Below are positions 5,746 to 7,149 of a stretch of DNA of 7,149 bases, piece by piece; within the stretch, counting starts at the first letter, position 1; the number at the start of each line of letters is the position of its first letter. Source of the stretch: Trebonia sp. (GTDB lineage Bacteria > Actinomycetota > Actinomycetes > Streptosporangiales > Streptosporangiaceae); assembly GCA_030043595.1 (NCBI GenBank), contig JASHXJ010000135.1, positions 1 through 7,149 of the forward strand, read 5' to 3'. Made by a program: the position numbers and the translations under genes. Below the pieces are notes generated by a model. The model was not told the origin of the DNA. It was given only the letters and a program-made list of their open reading frames with translations, and ran no database searches.

Positions 5746-6621
5746 GTGAGTGACGACTCTGGCGCTGTCGGAGCGGCAGCGGTAACCGTGGTGCTGTGGG
5801 CTTCGGCCTTCGTAGCGATCCGCAGCGCGGGCGGGCATTTCGCGCCGGGTGCGCTCGCGCTGGGACGCCTGCTTGTGGCCTCGCTCGCCCTCGGCATGAT
5901 GTGGCTGCTCAGCGGTGACGGCTGGCCAACCCGGGCCGCCTGGCCCGGAATTCTCGGCTCGGGGCTGCTCTGGTTCGGCCTGTATATGGTCACGCTCAAC
6001 TGGGGCGAACGTGACGTCGACGCTGGCACCGCCGCCATGGTGGTCAACATCGGCCCGATTCTCCTCGCGCTGCTCGGCGGCTGGCTGCTGCACGAGGGGT
6101 TCCCGCGGCGGCTGGCCGCCGGAATGGCCGTGTCGTTCGGCGGCGTTCTCGTGGTCGGCATCTCCGAGTCTGACGGCGGTCGTACCTCGGTTATCGGCGT
6201 GGTGCTCTGCCTGGTTGCAGCCGTCTGCTACGCGGCCGGGGTGGTGTGCCAGAAGCTGGCCCTGCGCCACGCCTCGGCTGTCCAGGTCACCGCCTTCGGC
6301 TGCTTCACCGGCACGGCGGCGTGTCTTCCGTTCGCCGGCCAGTTCCTGTCCCAGCTCGGCTCGGCTCCGGTCAGCGCCACGCTGCAGGTCGTCTACCTGG
6401 GGCTGTTCCCGACGACTTTGGGCTTCACTACCTGGGCCTACGCGCTCGCCCGGAGCACCTCCGGAAGGATGGGCGCCACCATTTACGCAGTGCCGACGCT
6501 CGTCATCATCATGTCGTGGCTCTTCCTGGGACAGGTCCCCCGATGGCTTGCCGTCGCCGGAGGGGCCCTCTGCCTCGCCGGGGTCGCCGTATCGAGGTCC
6601 CGGTCACCAGCTGACCGATAG
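5746..6621 (+). CDS. EamA/DMT-superfamily 10-TM metabolite exporter
   Basis: A 291-aa protein with two tandem EamA repeats (about residues 7-139 and 148-284), each of five hydrophobic helices, the standard drug/metabolite transporter architecture and length. Typical segments are TVVLWASAFVAIRSA (14-28), VDAGTAAMVVNIGPILLALLG (split over 91-111), and the second-repeat ARSTSGRMGATIYAVPTLV (235-253). Members export amino acids, cysteine metabolites or other small compounds across the inner membrane; the substrate cannot be read here. GTG at 5746 is chosen because the -10 box TAGCCT lies 6 nt upstream with no ribosome binding site between, as in leaderless actinobacterial genes. The short hydrophilic N-terminus (MSDDSGAVG) before the first helix is normal. 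The protein ends in an Arg/Ser-rich tail. It is divergent from the reductase; no partner gene follows it. Confidence 0.92.
   Translation: MSDDSGAVGAAAVTVVLWASAFVAIRSAGGHFAPGALALGRLLVASLALGMMWLLSGDGWPTRAAWPGILGSGLLWFGLYMVTLNWGERDVDAGTAAMVVNIGPILLALLGGWLLHEGFPRRLAAGMAVSFGGVLVVGISESDGGRTSVIGVVLCLVAAVCYAAGVVCQKLALRHASAVQVTAFGCFTGTAACLPFAGQFLSQLGSAPVSATLQVVYLGLFPTTLGFTTWAYALARSTSGRMGATIYAVPTLVIIMSWLFLGQVPRWLAVAGGALCLAGVAVSRSRSPADR
6601..6617 (+). terminator. Small hairpin overlapping the EamA stop
   Basis: CGGTCA (6601-6606) and TGACCG (6612-6617) pair around CCAGC, ending 1 bp before the TAG at 6619-6621. The 6-bp stem is weak for termination; no better hairpin follows closely. Confidence 0.3.
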
Positions 6622-6860
6622 GCAGACCCCTGCGTCCCGGCGTGCGGATAACCCGAACTCCGCAGCTCGATTGAGCGCGAGGCTGATCGTCATCGCCTGC
6701 TCGGCCATGATCGAACTGCTGGCAGCGAAGGCACAGACAGGAGATGCCATCGCTCGCCGGGTGACCGCGGCGCAGACCTGTATGCGCCATACGTGCTCGA
6801 TGGAGAGGTCATCTCAGGCGCGCACACCTGACGGGCGGAGTTTGCGGGCGGCCGCGTGGC
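6622..6860. other. 239-bp stretch with no credible gene
   Basis: The region lies between the EamA stop and the 3' end of the tRNA. Open frames crossing it have no ribosome binding site, mixed codon bias and no recognisable domain. It holds a small hairpin GTATG-CGC-CATAC (6780-6792) and a GCGGCCGC palindrome (6848-6855) just beyond the tRNA 3' end, neither a strong terminator. I see no repeat of the tRNA 3' end that would mark an attachment site. Confidence 0.6.
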
Positions 6861-6937
6861 TGGTGGGGCGGGTGGGGCTCGAACCCACGACCGGCGGATT
6901 ATGAGTCCGCTGCTCTGACCGGCTGAGCTACCGCCCC
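6861..6937 (-). tRNA. tRNA with CAU anticodon (elongator Met, or Ile2)
   Basis: On the - strand a complete 77-nt cloverleaf is seen: acceptor GGGGCGG/CCGCCCC, D-arm GCTC/GAGC with a 9-nt loop, anticodon stem GCGGA/TCCGC with loop CTCATAA (anticodon CAU), 5-nt variable loop, T-arm GTGGG-TTCGAAC-CCCAC, discriminator A73 and an encoded CCA (6863-6861). It is not the initiator, since position 1 pairs with 72 and the anticodon stem lacks the three consecutive G:C pairs. Elongator Met is the default call. tRNA-Ile2, whose C34 is modified to lysidine by TilS, also has CAU and cannot be excluded by eye. A possible -10, TACTCT (6955-6950), lies upstream without a clear -35. Confidence 0.95.
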
Positions 6938-7021
6938 GTGCCTGGCGCAAGAGTACCGTATCCGGGCCCGGCGGAGGGTTGGCGAACGGGCTGGGGCGGT
7001 CCCGGACGGGGGCGGCCGGGT

Positions 7022-7116
7022 GAGGGCTGGCCGGGGTGGGGCGAGGGCTGGCCGGGGTGGGGCGAGGGCTGGCCGGGGTGGGGTCTGGGTGGGGCGGGAT
7101 GGGGTCTGGGTGGGGC
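7022..7116. repeat. G-rich 21-bp minisatellite, G-quadruplex-prone
   Basis: Three near-perfect 21-bp units start at 7022, 7043 and 7064 (pattern GAGGGCTGGCC-GGGGTGGGG-C; only the last base of the third differs). A diverged fourth unit (7085-7105, 14 of 21 matching the first) and half a fifth (7106-7116) keep the 21-bp period, the last two sharing CTGGGTGGGGCG. The + strand has many G3-G4 runs separated by 1-6 nt. It lies 85 bp upstream of the tRNA 5' end. The frame across it would encode Gly/Trp/Pro heptads, but nothing supports translation. Confidence 0.85.
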
Positions 7117-7149
7117 GACAGTGGCGTAACGGTGCGGCGAGTCAGCCGG

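Noticed and set aside
6624..6824. A roughly 66-codon open - stretch containing MAEQAMTISLALNRAAEFG
   Set aside because: No ribosome binding site, no family recognised and mixed codon bias; it could be a decayed gene fragment but the evidence is too thin.
6622..6860. A tRNA-linked integration (att) site or integrase remnant
   Set aside because: No direct repeat of the tRNA 3' end and no integrase-like peptide is visible; the neighbouring EamA gene is intact.
5915..6904. A 329-codon + frame ending in GRVGLEPTTGGL
   Set aside because: It is out of frame with the EamA gene. Its tail is the well-known false peptide produced by reading antisense across a tRNA (VGLEPTT).
6690..6950. An 86-codon - frame containing SSAGQSSGLIIRRSWVRAPPAP-like text
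   Set aside because: This is the sense-strand translation of the tRNA itself, a common spurious protein in databases.
6938..7129. A small + frame with GEGWPGW heptad repeats
   Set aside because: The start adjoins the tRNA end, no ribosome binding site precedes it, and the repeats follow from the 21-bp G-rich array. I treat it as a DNA repeat, not a protein.
1..7149. CRISPR arrays, toxin-antitoxin pairs, phage-defence genes or a biosynthetic cluster
   Set aside because: No spaced direct repeats of CRISPR type and no recognisable defence or biosynthesis domains; the only tandem array is the spacer-free 21-bp minisatellite.

Overview
The window comes from a very GC-rich bacterium, most likely an actinomycete. 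The evidence is strong G/C bias at third codon positions, GTG starts, two genes whose -10 boxes (TAGACT, TAGCCT) sit 6 nt before the start codon as in leaderless actinobacterial transcripts, and gene families typical of soil Actinomycetota. It reads as ordinary chromosomal accessory/metabolic DNA. I see no transposase, integrase, CRISPR array, phage gene or biosynthetic cluster.

Layout, left to right: (1) the 3' part of a PQQ-type beta-propeller quinoprotein on the + strand (to 1175). (2) A convergent intergenic strip with a perfect 21-bp-stem hairpin and a second smaller hairpin (1179-1250), acting as a two-sided terminator. (3) On the - strand, a 14-TM DHA2 drug exporter (1253-2776) with an elaborate promoter built from two tandem 18-bp repeats. 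(4) An AqpZ-type aquaporin (2898-3668) and, 62 bp upstream of it on the same strand, a LURP-one-related protein (3731-4258), probably one transcription unit. (5) A 385-bp non-coding stretch (4259-4643) rich in inverted repeats, holding the control region of the LURP-aquaporin pair and the terminator of the next gene. (6) A zinc-free MDR/quinone-oxidoreductase-type NADP-dependent reductase (4644-5546, -). (7) A divergent control region (5550-5745). (8) An EamA/DMT 10-TM exporter (5746-6621, +), apparently leaderless. (9) A 239-bp stretch with no credible gene. (10) A CAU-anticodon tRNA with encoded CCA (6861-6937, -). (11) A G-rich 21-bp minisatellite (about 7022-7116) upstream of the tRNA.

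How the pieces may work together: the aquaporin and the LURP-one protein are the only convincing operon. A GAGT-N14-GGGTAC element just before the LURP start resembles the Streptomyces sigma-B (osmotic stress) promoter consensus, which would suit a water channel, but its spacing to the start codon is tight. The exporter, reductase and EamA genes look independently controlled. The parts most worth a second look are regulatory: the repeat-based exporter promoter, the structured leader with recurring CGCATAG motifs around the aquaporin unit, the palindrome-embedded -10 of the EamA gene, and the G-quadruplex-prone repeat near the tRNA. I found no clearly undescribed protein system.
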